Source of the DNA: Pirellulaceae bacterium
GTDB taxonomy: Bacteria > Planctomycetota > Planctomycetia > Pirellulales > Pirellulaceae
DNA length: 49,720 nucleotides
Direction of reading: 5' to 3'
NCBI GenBank assembly: GCA_016784735.1
Contig: JADHUC010000032.1
Location: forward strand, 1-49,720
Shown here: piece after piece, positions 8,726 through 16,333 of the stretch
Layout of the letters: each line of letters starts with the position of its first letter
Numbering within the stretch: position 1 is the first letter of the stretch
Notes under the pieces: model-generated
The model's database searches: none
The model's input: only the letters and a program-made list of their open reading frames with translations
What the model was told of the DNA's origin: nothing
Program-made: the position numbers and the translations under genes

Positions 8726-9925
8726 GTGACTCGCTTACTACCGAACCTCGCAACAGTCGCAATCGCAGCTCTGCCGTTCGTCTTCTCTGCCGCCTTCTCC
8801 CTGGCAGGCGAACCTCCGTCGCTGAAGTTTGCCAAGCAATTTCTGATGCTAAGCCCCAACGAAGGCTGTGCGATCGCCGACGTGGACAAAGACGGCGACG
8901 CGGACGTGATCGCCGGCACTCATTGGTTTGCTGGTCCGGACTTCGTGCCGCGACCGCTCCGAGACATTGCCGAAGTCCACGACGTGTACTACAGCTCCAA
9001 CGGCGATTACCCCTACGATGTGGACGGCGACGGCTGGATCGACGTCATTTCGATCGGCTGGTTCGATCCCGAACTGTGCTGGTACAGAAATCCGGGCAAA
9101 GATGACTTGGACCGTGGCAAGAAGTGGGAACGTCGCGTGTTGAAGGAGACGCGAGGGCAGAACGAGGCGCTGGCGCTGCACGACCTGGACGGCGACGGTG
9201 TACCCGAGATCTTCGTCAATTCCTGGGACAAGAAGGGACCGGTCGTGGCGTGGAAGCTGGCTAAGGACCAGGATGGGAATCCCACGGTCGAGCAAATCGT
9301 GCTGGGCGAAGAAGGCAACGGCCACGGTTTTGCCTTTGGCGACATCAACGGCGATGGCCGGGAAGACCTGCTTTGCGAAGCCGGCTGGTACGAACGACCC
9401 GAAAGCGATCCGTTGGCCAAACCCTGGAAACTGCACAAAGAGGGCGCTCTACCGCATCCCAGTTGCCCCTGCATCATTACGGACCTGAACGGCGACGACC
9501 GTAACGACATCATTTGGGGCAAAGCCCACGACTTCGGTTTGTACTGGTGGGAGCAGGGCGAGCCGAAAGACGACGGCACGACCACGTGGACCGAGCACTT
9601 GATCGACGATAGCTGGTCACAACCGCACTGCTTGGTTTGGGCCGATCTGACCGGCGATGGCAAGCCCGAGTTGATCACGGGCAAGCGCGTCCGGGCGCAC
9701 TGTGGCAACGATCCGGGCGGCAAAGATCCGGCCGTGCTGTTCTATTACACCTGGAACCGCGAAGCCGGCGAGTTCTGTCAACACGCAATCGGCGCCCCAG
9801 GTGACGGCATTGGCTCGGGTATGCAGATCCGCGTCGGCGACCTGAACGCCGATGGACGACCCGATGTGGCCGTCGGCGGCAAAACGGGCACGTGGGTAAT
9901 GATTAACGAAGGAACCAAGGAGTAG
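8726..9925 (+). CDS. Secreted FG-GAP/VCBS repeat propeller protein
   Basis: A 399-residue exported protein. GTG 8726 is the start because GAGGAGG (8713-8719) sits six bases upstream; a TTG at 8711 would begin inside that site. A signal peptide is followed by seven calcium-binding Dx[DN]xDG-type loops: DVDKDGDADV, DVDGDGWIDV, DLDGDGVPEI, DINGDGREDL, DLNGDDRNDI, DLTGDGKPEL and DLNADGRPDV. Seven loops fit a seven-bladed FG-GAP/VCBS propeller. Such domains bind calcium and usually serve as binding scaffolds; no catalytic site is apparent. It is followed by a Gfo/Idh/MocA oxidoreductase and an esterase-like hydrolase on the same strand, separated by a palindrome, so co-function in sugar processing is possible but unproven. 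Confidence 0.92.
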   Translation: MTRLLPNLATVAIAALPFVFSAAFSLAGEPPSLKFAKQFLMLSPNEGCAIADVDKDGDADVIAGTHWFAGPDFVPRPLRDIAEVHDVYYSSNGDYPYDVDGDGWIDVISIGWFDPELCWYRNPGKDDLDRGKKWERRVLKETRGQNEALALHDLDGDGVPEIFVNSWDKKGPVVAWKLAKDQDGNPTVEQIVLGEEGNGHGFAFGDINGDGREDLLCEAGWYERPESDPLAKPWKLHKEGALPHPSCPCIITDLNGDDRNDIIWGKAHDFGLYWWEQGEPKDDGTTTWTEHLIDDSWSQPHCLVWADLTGDGKPELITGKRVRAHCGNDPGGKDPAVLFYYTWNREAGEFCQHAIGAPGDGIGSGMQIRVGDLNADGRPDVAVGGKTGTWVMINEGTKE

Positions 9926-9938
9926 TCGTGTAGCCAAG

Positions 9939-10022
9939 TAGGTCCCGTCTGCCGGACGGGACCTTGAACTGCGTATCAACGTCGTCATCCATCTCCAGGT
10001 CCCGTCCGACAGACGGGACCTA
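9939..10022. repeat. TAGGTCCCG palindrome family, copy A (variant core)
   Basis: Two 26-nt arms (9939-9964 and 9997-10022) are reverse complements with one mismatch, around a 32-nt spacer. Each arm is itself a small hairpin (GGTCCCGTC...GACGGGACC). Compared with the copies at 24249 and 45238, the core changes from GCT/AGC to GTC/GAC on both sides of the mini-stem, so pairing is kept. Confidence 0.9.
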
Positions 10023-10079
10023 TCGGGCAAAGCCAACCTGCCGACCGTTTAACAAACCCTCTACCACGGGACCAATGTC

Positions 10080-11468
10080 ATGCCAAGCAAGAGCCAGTCA
10101 ACACGCCGTACGTTTTTGAAAACCGTATCCGCCTCGGCCGGCTTGGCCGTCGCCGCCCCGTCGATCGTACCCGGCTCCGCGTTGGGATTAGGGGCAGAGG
10201 GAAAAGCAGCTCCCAGCGAAAGGATCACGGTGGGAATGATCGGTGTCGGACGCCAGGCGTATATTGTCAACTTGCGTCAGTTCCTCGGCATGCCCGACGT
10301 GCAAGTGGTTGCAGTTTGCGACGTAGATCGCTGGCGACTGGAACAGGGAAAGACACGGATCGAAGAACACTACGGCAAGCAGAAGCCGTCGGGCCAGTAC
10401 TCCGGCTGCGCGGCCTGCAAGGATTTCAAAGAAGTGTTGGCTCGCAAAGACATCGACGCAGTGATGATCTCTACGCCGGATCATTGGCATGCGCCGATGG
10501 CCGTCGCCGCGGCCGAGGCCGGTAAACACGTATCGCTGGAGAAACCAATCACGCGCTCGATCGGCGAGGGCCAGGCGATCGTCCGGGCGATGCGAAAGCA
10601 CGATCGTGTGTTCCGCATGGACAGTGAAATGCGCTCGTACAATCACTTCCTCCGCATGGCCGAACTGGTCCGCAACGGGCGATTGGGCAAGATCAAAGCG
10701 ATTCGCGTGGGCGTTCCGGCCGGGGACAATGTCAACTGTCCACCAACGCCCGAGATGCCCGTGCCCAAAGACCTGGATTACGAAATGTGGCAAGGCCCCG
10801 CGCCGCGAGCGCCATACACGGAGCAGCGAGTTCACGCACCCGGCCAGTTCGGACGCCCGGGTTGGATGCGAGTCCTGGACTACTGCGACGGCATGGTCAC
10901 CAACTGGGGCACTCACTTCTTTGACGTGTCGCAATGGTGTTACGGTGCCGAGCGAACCGGTCCGGTCGAAATCGAGGGCCATGGCATCTATCCTCCATCA
11001 GGCCAATTATGGAACGTGCTGAAGACGTTCGAGGTGACTTACCGTTTCGCCGATGGTACACCGATGTACTACGAAAACACGAGAAACAAAGCGATCACCG
11101 GAGCGCTGACCCCGTGTTCGGCCTACGTCAAATTCGAGGGCAGCGAAGGCTCGATCTACGCCTCGTTTGGCAAGCAGGAGTTCAAGTCCGAGCCGGAATC
11201 GTTACTCAGCTCGAAGATCGGACCGGACGAAATCCACTTTCCGCTTAAGTCCGACAAGCAAGACTTCATCGACGCGATAAAGACCGGCGGCCGGACGTTA
11301 GAGGATGAAGAAGTCGGTCACCGAACCACATCGCTGTGCCATTTGGGGCACATTGCAGTTCACTCGGGCCAAAAGCTCAAGTGGGACCCGGACAACGAAA
11401 AGTTCCTCGATAACGACGCAGCCAACCAGTACCTGGACAAGCCGATCCACGCGCCGCCGAAAGCGTGA
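10080..11468 (+). CDS. Tat-exported Gfo/Idh/MocA-family oxidoreductase
   Basis: A 462-residue protein starting at ATG 10080. The N-terminus has a twin-arginine signal (STRRTFLK, residues 7-14, then a hydrophobic stretch), so it should be exported folded, with its NAD(P) cofactor. The Rossmann glycine motif is VGMIGVGRQA (51-60). The EKPITRS segment near residue 150 is the family's EKP motif, carrying the conserved lysine, and STPDHWHAPMA precedes it. The C-terminal alpha/beta domain contains GTHFFDVSQWCYG. Family members oxidise or reduce sugars and cyclitols; exported members are especially abundant in Planctomycetota. It lies between an FG-GAP protein and a secreted hydrolase on the same strand, consistent with a small sugar-processing set. 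The exact substrate cannot be read from the sequence. Confidence 0.93.
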   Translation: MPSKSQSTRRTFLKTVSASAGLAVAAPSIVPGSALGLGAEGKAAPSERITVGMIGVGRQAYIVNLRQFLGMPDVQVVAVCDVDRWRLEQGKTRIEEHYGKQKPSGQYSGCAACKDFKEVLARKDIDAVMISTPDHWHAPMAVAAAEAGKHVSLEKPITRSIGEGQAIVRAMRKHDRVFRMDSEMRSYNHFLRMAELVRNGRLGKIKAIRVGVPAGDNVNCPPTPEMPVPKDLDYEMWQGPAPRAPYTEQRVHAPGQFGRPGWMRVLDYCDGMVTNWGTHFFDVSQWCYGAERTGPVEIEGHGIYPPSGQLWNVLKTFEVTYRFADGTPMYYENTRNKAITGALTPCSAYVKFEGSEGSIYASFGKQEFKSEPESLLSSKIGPDEIHFPLKSDKQDFIDAIKTGGRTLEDEEVGHRTTSLCHLGHIAVHSGQKLKWDPDNEKFLDNDAANQYLDKPIHAPPKA

Positions 11469-11504
11469 TCGTCCCCAACGCAAGACTTGCATGGGAGATG
11501 TAAC

Positions 11505-12647
11505 ATGACGATCCGTCGTCTTGCTGCTGTTGTCGTTGCCATTTCTTTCACGATTAGTGCCGTGGGGCGCGTCGCTGCGCAGGTGCCTGATGCCGGCGAT
11601 GATCTCCAGCGATTCGAGGAGGAGCGGACCGATGCCTACGCGACGCAGCTCGAAACCTACTTGCGGAAGTGGCTCGTCGACGAGTATCCCGAGCGGGCTG
11701 CCAAGGCGTGGAACCGCGACTACAGCAGCGTCGAAGCGTTCTTGGCCAGCGTCGAGCGGAATCGCGAACGATGGCGCGAGGTTATCAAACCGCCCGAGTT
11801 GACCAAGACGGGCGATTTGCAGCGCCGCCCGCATCCGCCACTGGCGAAGCTCGATGGCCAGTGGCTCTCGTTGCCTTTGGGCGGTCTCGCGGCCGAAGGC
11901 CTGCTGGTCGTTCCAACCAGTGCTACGCCGGAAAAGCCTGCTCCGCTGGTCATCGCCCAGCACGGGCTCGGCAGTCATCCGGAGCGGACGTTTGGCGTGT
12001 TGGACGAAGGCGACCATTATCACCGTTACGCCGAACGGCTAGTCGAAGAGGGGTTTGCCGTGCTTGCGCCGATGAACTTGCGAACCGCCGAACGGCGCAA
12101 CCGGATCGAACGGCTTTGCCGCTTGGCCGACACGAGCCTGCCTGGAATCGAGCTGGTCCGGTTCGAGCGGCTGCTGGACGAAGTGTTGAAAGACCCACGG
12201 ATCGACGAGGATCGAGTGGGCATGTGGGGCGTTTCGCTGGGCGGGCTGGCCACCATGTTCTGGATGCCATTGGAGCCGCGGATCAAGGCGGGCGTGGTCG
12301 CCGCCTGGTTCAATCACCGGCGGAACAAAATGGTCATTCGCGATCCGCGCTACAGTTGTTTCTTGGAGACCAGCGAGGAGCACGCCTTCTTCGACAGTTG
12401 GCTGACCGAGTTTACCGACTCGGACGCGGCCAGCCTGATCTGCCCACGAGCGTTGCTGATCCAAACCGGCAAGAAAGACCGCATTGCCCACTGGCCGCAG
12501 GTGGTCGAAGAATTCGAGGCGTCTCGCGTGCACTACGAGAAACTGGGCATCGCCGAGCGGATCGAAATGGACTTACACGAGGGCGGGCATGAACCTTGCG
12601 TGGAAACCGGCGTGAGGTTCCTGAAACGCTGGTTGATGGAGGAATGA
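11505..12647 (+). CDS. Secreted alpha/beta hydrolase (dienelactone hydrolase / acetyl esterase type)
   Basis: A 380-residue exported hydrolase. ATG 11505 gives a clean signal peptide (MTIRRLAAVVVA..., cleavage near RVAAQ) with GGGAG upstream. The fold signature is complete: oxyanion-side HGLGSH at about 153, nucleophile elbow GVSLGG with S244, acid D325 in KKDRIAHW, and base H362 in EGGHEP. A long N-terminal helical region precedes the core. Family members cleave esters, often acetyl groups on polysaccharides or lactones; the true substrate is unknown. It begins 36 bases after the Gfo/Idh/MocA stop on the same strand, so the two may be co-transcribed. The next feature downstream is a transposon remnant. 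Confidence 0.9.
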   Translation: MTIRRLAAVVVAISFTISAVGRVAAQVPDAGDDLQRFEEERTDAYATQLETYLRKWLVDEYPERAAKAWNRDYSSVEAFLASVERNRERWREVIKPPELTKTGDLQRRPHPPLAKLDGQWLSLPLGGLAAEGLLVVPTSATPEKPAPLVIAQHGLGSHPERTFGVLDEGDHYHRYAERLVEEGFAVLAPMNLRTAERRNRIERLCRLADTSLPGIELVRFERLLDEVLKDPRIDEDRVGMWGVSLGGLATMFWMPLEPRIKAGVVAAWFNHRRNKMVIRDPRYSCFLETSEEHAFFDSWLTEFTDSDAASLICPRALLIQTGKKDRIAHWPQVVEEFEASRVHYEKLGIAERIEMDLHEGGHEPCVETGVRFLKRWLMEE

Positions 12648-12689
12648 CAAGCACAAGCACGCTGTGGAAGCATGTTATCGCGTTTCTGT

Positions 12690-12735
12690 GTAGGGTGATA
12701 CTATGCTTGTGGAGGTCGACACCGACGTACTTCAT
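12690..12735 (-). pseudogene. IS110-type transposase, N-terminal remnant
   Basis: ATG 12735 is preceded by AAGGAG. The first codons read MKYVGVDLHKHSITL, including the VGVD aspartate that is the first D of the DEDD catalytic set. After the inverted repeat ends at 12690 the frame continues without resembling a transposase. About 15 codons of the original gene survive, so no activity is possible. Confidence 0.72.
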
Positions 12736-12846
12736 TGCTTGCTCCTTGTGTGGAAATCCAGGGTTAAATACGACCACCGGATTTACCACGCAATTCAAGG
12801 ACAGGCAAGCGTCGCACCGGCCTCCTCTTTCATAGTATCACCCTAC
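12690..12846 (-). mobile_element. 157-bp MITE-like element derived from an IS110-type transposon end
   Basis: GTAGGGTGATACTATG at 12690-12705 and its exact reverse complement at 12831-12846 bound a 157-bp element. Read on the minus strand, it holds a leader, a Shine-Dalgarno (AAGGAG near 12743-12748) and ATG 12735, which opens a frame beginning MKYVGVDLHKHSITL. That matches the N-terminus of IS110-family DEDD transposases. The left inverted repeat lies inside these first codons (HSITL), and homology stops at its outer edge. The element therefore looks like a deletion derivative that keeps the noncoding end plus about 15 codons. In intact IS110 elements the noncoding flank encodes the bridge RNA; whether this leader does so cannot be told here. 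Confidence 0.7.
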
Positions 12847-12926
12847 TTGGTTGCGGCGGGAATCCGCGTTCGTTCTAGACCGGCACTACGGTGCCGGACC
12901 GTTCGTCACGAATCAAGGAGACGGCA

Positions 12927-15900
12927 ATGAGAGTAACAGTTGTGGGCGCGGTTCTTGTCGCGTTGCTGGCGTGCTCGCCAGCGTGGGCAGAGCAGTCGGC
13001 GAAAGACATCTTGAAGGCTTCCGGCATCAAGGGCGGGTTGGTCGTCCATCTGGGCTGCGGCGATGGGAAGCTGACTGCGGCACTGCGGGCGGACGGTTCC
13101 TATCTTGTCCAGGGACTCGACACCGATCCGGCGAACATCGCGCAGGCGCGGGCGCACATCCAGTCGCTCGGGCTTGGCGGCAAGGTATCGGCCGCCGTGT
13201 ACGATGGCCAACGACTGCCTTACGCCGATAACCTGGTGAATCTGGTCGTGGTTTCAGGTGTCAGTGTTCAGGTTTCAGGACGCGAGATAGCTCGTGTCCT
13301 TGCGCCGGGAGGTGTTGCGTTGGTGGAAGGGAATCTAAACGATACCGACACCCGACACCTGACACCTGACACCTCGCCCGGCCAGGCCGGTTGGTCGAGA
13401 TTCACCAAATCCAGGCCCGACGAGATCGACGAGTGGACACACTACCTTCACGGCCCGGATAACAACGCGGTGTCACACGATAAGGTTGTGGGTCCGCCTC
13501 GCTGTCTCCAGTGGATCTCGGATCCCGTGTACGGTCGTCACCACGATCGCTTGTCAAGCGTGAGTGCCATGGTCAGCACGGGCGGGCGGCTCTTCTCGAT
13601 CGAAGACCGCGCTCCGGCCCTTTCGATTTCGCTGCCTGCCGAATGGCGCCTTATCGCCAGGGATGCCTTTAGCGGCGTTACGCTGTGGGAGTTGCCCATC
13701 GGAGAATGGGAATCGACCCAAACCCGCTTCCGTAGCGGACCGGTGCAGTTGTCTCGGCGTTTGGTCGCCGTTGGCAACCGTGTCTACGTCGCTATGAACT
13801 ACGGAGGTCCCCTTTCGTGCCTGGACGCTGCCACGGGTGCGACGCTCAAGACTTATGAGGCAACCGAAGGCGCGGACGAGATCCTCTACATCGACGGCAC
13901 CTTGTACCTGGTGGCAACCGCCGTCGACGGAGCCCAGGAGCGTCGGATCCTGGCCGTTGCCGCCGCGAGCGGCGAGATTCTCTGGGAAAACAAAGACGAT
14001 ACGGCGCGTGGCACTCTGCCCGCCACACTTGCCGTCGGCCAGCGCTGCCTGTTCTTTCATGACGGCCAGGCCGTGGTGGCGATCGACAGAAAGACGGGCC
14101 AAGCCGCTTGGCGCCAAACGCTGCCCTCCGTACCCAAACGTCCTTCCTGGCTTACACCGACTGTTGTGTTTCACGAGGGCGTTGTACTGTGCGGCGACCG
14201 TGCGGTGGACTACCCCGACGAGTGGAAACAACATCCGGTACTTCTATCCGGCATGCTCCAACACGGCGGCTTGGGCTTGGTGACGGCCTTGTCGGCTGAG
14301 GACGGCGAAATGCTCTGGCAGGACGAGGCGGCCGAGTGCTTCCATGGAGCCGTCGACGTTTTCGTCATCGACGGATTGGCTTGGGCTTCACGCGGGCCGG
14401 CTCGGTTCTTCTTCGAGCGGACGCGGCCGATCTTGGATCAGATGCTGGGCAAGGATTTCTACATCGAAAACGTCACGGGCCGCGATTTCCGTACGGGCGA
14501 AATCAAGAAGACAATCGACGCTGCGGAAGCGTTCACGTTAAGCCATCACCATCGCTGCTACCGCAACAAGGCGACCGAACGTTACATCATCATGGGACGA
14601 ACCGGGATCGAGTTCATCAACCTGACGGACGGTCCCAGTCTGCGCAACAACTGGACTCGCGGCGCGTGCCAATACGGCGTGATGCCGGCCAACGGGCTTC
14701 TGTATACACCTCCCCATCCCTGCACCTGCTACAACGCCAGCAAGATGAACGGCTTCTTCGCCTACAGCAGCCGCAAGGAAGCTGCATGGGCGGATGAGGC
14801 CATCGCTCGATTGTCCAAGGGGCCGGCGTACGACACGACCGGCGCGGACGCCAAATCAGACGATTGGCCTACTTTTCGCCACGACAATGCCCGCAGCGGT
14901 TGCGGCAGCGCGCCGGTCACTGATCGCCTTGCCGTGGCATGGCGTAGCGACCTGCGTGGCAAGCTAAGTGCCCCGACGTCGGCGGACGGCAAGGTCTTTG
15001 TGAGCGCCGTCGACCGCCACACGGTCTACGCTCTGGACCTGGACACCGGCAAGGAACTTTGGTCGCACATCGCTGGCGCTCGCGTCGACTCGCCGCCCAC
15101 GTATTGGAAGGGGCGTGTCTACTTTGGATCGGCCGACGGCTCGATTCAGTGCCTGAACGCGGCCGACGGCGCGCTGGTCTGGCGCTTCTTTGCCGCGCCG
15201 GAACAGAGCTCGATCGTGGCATGGGATCAACTCGAATCGCCCTGGCCCGTCGCCGGCAGCGTGCTGGTACGCGACGGATCGGTGTACGCCTTGGCCGGGC
15301 GCAGTTCGAACCTTGACGGCGGCATGTACTTCATCAAGTTGGATGCGTTTACCGGCGAACCGCAACTGACCAAGCAGGTCTACAATCGCGACCCCGAGAC
15401 AGGACGACAGGCGGAGGAGCGCATCGACGATCTGTACATGCCCGGTTTGTTGTACGACGTCCCGTCGAGCAACGGCGAGTCGATCTTCGTCCGCGAGGCC
15501 CGTTTGTCGCTCGACGGAACGATGTCCGACGAGCCCCAGACGCATTTGTATAGCGTCGGCGGTTTCCTGGACGACACTTGGTGGCACCGGTACTACATGA
15601 TTTACGGCACACGCTTCAAGAACGGACCCGGTGGAGGACTCTCACGATCGGGCGGGGCGCCTTTCGGGCGTCTATTGATCTACGATGGAAAGCACGTCTA
15701 CGGTTACGGCCGCATTAACAACAATAAGTACCGTCTGTTCTGCACCTCGACGGATGCCAGAGAGTCGTCTCGTTTGCCACGGACGGCCCCGAAGGCCAAA
15801 CAAGTGAGAAGAGGGAAAGCGATCACCCCGGCCTCAATCTGGTCGGACGCCAAGTATCCGATGATGGTCCGGGCCATGGTCCTGGCCGCAGCGTCTGGCG

Positions 15901-16136
15901 CAGAGAATGCAAATGCCGGCCGACTGGTAACAGCCGGACCGCCTGTCACCGCCTTCGCGAGCACCGAGATTTTGCGCGGCGAGCAGGGCGGGCTCGTCGG
16001 CATCGTAGACGCGTCGACCGGTCAGAGCCTGTCACAGACAACCATCGAGGCACCGCCGGTCTTTGACGGTATGTGCGCCGCGCGGGGACGCATCGTCCTG
16101 AGTCTCACGTCCGGCGCTATCGTGTCATTCAAGTAA
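12927..16136 (+). CDS. Exported methyltransferase-like + PQQ-like propeller fusion (paralogue A)
   Basis: A 1069-residue protein. ATG 12927 is chosen for AAGGAG at 12915-12920 and the signal peptide that follows (MRVTVVGAVLVALLACSPAWA); LLAC could alternatively be a lipobox. Residues about 30-130 form a class I methyltransferase-like domain with glycine motif VVHLGCGDGKL (39-49), an acidic motif QGLDTD and VLAPGGVAL. Two sets of PQQ-like propeller blades follow (DAATGATLKTYE, DRKTGQAAW, DLDTGKELW, NAADGALVW). Between them sit four cysteines, C544, C581, C599 and C601, spaced exactly as in the paralogue downstream. Signature tryptophan-docking blades fit a PQQ-like fold, but PQQ binding is not shown. 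A methyltransferase domain outside the cytoplasm is puzzling because S-adenosylmethionine should be absent; it may be a structural or binding relic. Confidence 0.88.
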   Translation: MRVTVVGAVLVALLACSPAWAEQSAKDILKASGIKGGLVVHLGCGDGKLTAALRADGSYLVQGLDTDPANIAQARAHIQSLGLGGKVSAAVYDGQRLPYADNLVNLVVVSGVSVQVSGREIARVLAPGGVALVEGNLNDTDTRHLTPDTSPGQAGWSRFTKSRPDEIDEWTHYLHGPDNNAVSHDKVVGPPRCLQWISDPVYGRHHDRLSSVSAMVSTGGRLFSIEDRAPALSISLPAEWRLIARDAFSGVTLWELPIGEWESTQTRFRSGPVQLSRRLVAVGNRVYVAMNYGGPLSCLDAATGATLKTYEATEGADEILYIDGTLYLVATAVDGAQERRILAVAAASGEILWENKDDTARGTLPATLAVGQRCLFFHDGQAVVAIDRKTGQAAWRQTLPSVPKRPSWLTPTVVFHEGVVLCGDRAVDYPDEWKQHPVLLSGMLQHGGLGLVTALSAEDGEMLWQDEAAECFHGAVDVFVIDGLAWASRGPARFFFERTRPILDQMLGKDFYIENVTGRDFRTGEIKKTIDAAEAFTLSHHHRCYRNKATERYIIMGRTGIEFINLTDGPSLRNNWTRGACQYGVMPANGLLYTPPHPCTCYNASKMNGFFAYSSRKEAAWADEAIARLSKGPAYDTTGADAKSDDWPTFRHDNARSGCGSAPVTDRLAVAWRSDLRGKLSAPTSADGKVFVSAVDRHTVYALDLDTGKELWSHIAGARVDSPPTYWKGRVYFGSADGSIQCLNAADGALVWRFFAAPEQSSIVAWDQLESPWPVAGSVLVRDGSVYALAGRSSNLDGGMYFIKLDAFTGEPQLTKQVYNRDPETGRQAEERIDDLYMPGLLYDVPSSNGESIFVREARLSLDGTMSDEPQTHLYSVGGFLDDTWWHRYYMIYGTRFKNGPGGGLSRSGGAPFGRLLIYDGKHVYGYGRINNNKYRLFCTSTDARESSRLPRTAPKAKQVRRGKAITPASIWSDAKYPMMVRAMVLAAASGAENANAGRLVTAGPPVTAFASTEILRGEQGGLVGIVDASTGQSLSQTTIEAPPVFDGMCAARGRIVLSLTSGAIVSFK
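13251..13372. repeat. Two inverted 7-bp tandem arrays inside the paralogue A gene
   Basis: 13251-13278 is four 7-bp units (GTTTCAG, GTGTCAG, TGTTCAG, GTTTCAG). 13345-13372 is four more (CCGACAC, CCGACAC, CTGACAC, CTGACAC), the inverse of the first family. Both lie in frame at the end of the methyltransferase-like domain and in its linker to the propeller. Confidence 0.85.
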
Positions 16137-16178
16137 ACTGGTACAATGCTCCCGAGCGCGGAACCGGGCCGCAGCCAA

Positions 16179-16259
16179 GTAGGGTGGGCCAAGTCTTCGC
16201 GGGCCCACCAGGAACACGCGTCCCGACTCGGTGGGCCGCGAAGACTTGGCCCACCCTAC
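16179..16259. repeat. GTAGGGTGGGCC palindrome element
   Basis: The arms at 16179-16209 and 16230-16259 are reverse complements with one extra G in the left arm, around a 20-nt spacer. It occupies the gap between the two paralogous propeller genes. The upstream gene ends at 16136, so it could act as its terminator, although the stem lacks a following T-tract. Confidence 0.88.
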
Positions 16260-16333
16260 GAAGACGCGCATGCCAATGACACAAGAAACCGGCGTTACCT
16301 CGCCGGATCGTGTCACCAACCAAGGAGACAACC

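Noticed and set aside
9939..10022. Possible CRISPR unit (26-nt repeats with a 32-nt spacer)
   Set aside because: Only two copies occur at each site and they are inverted, not direct; there are no cas genes. They are paired palindrome arms.
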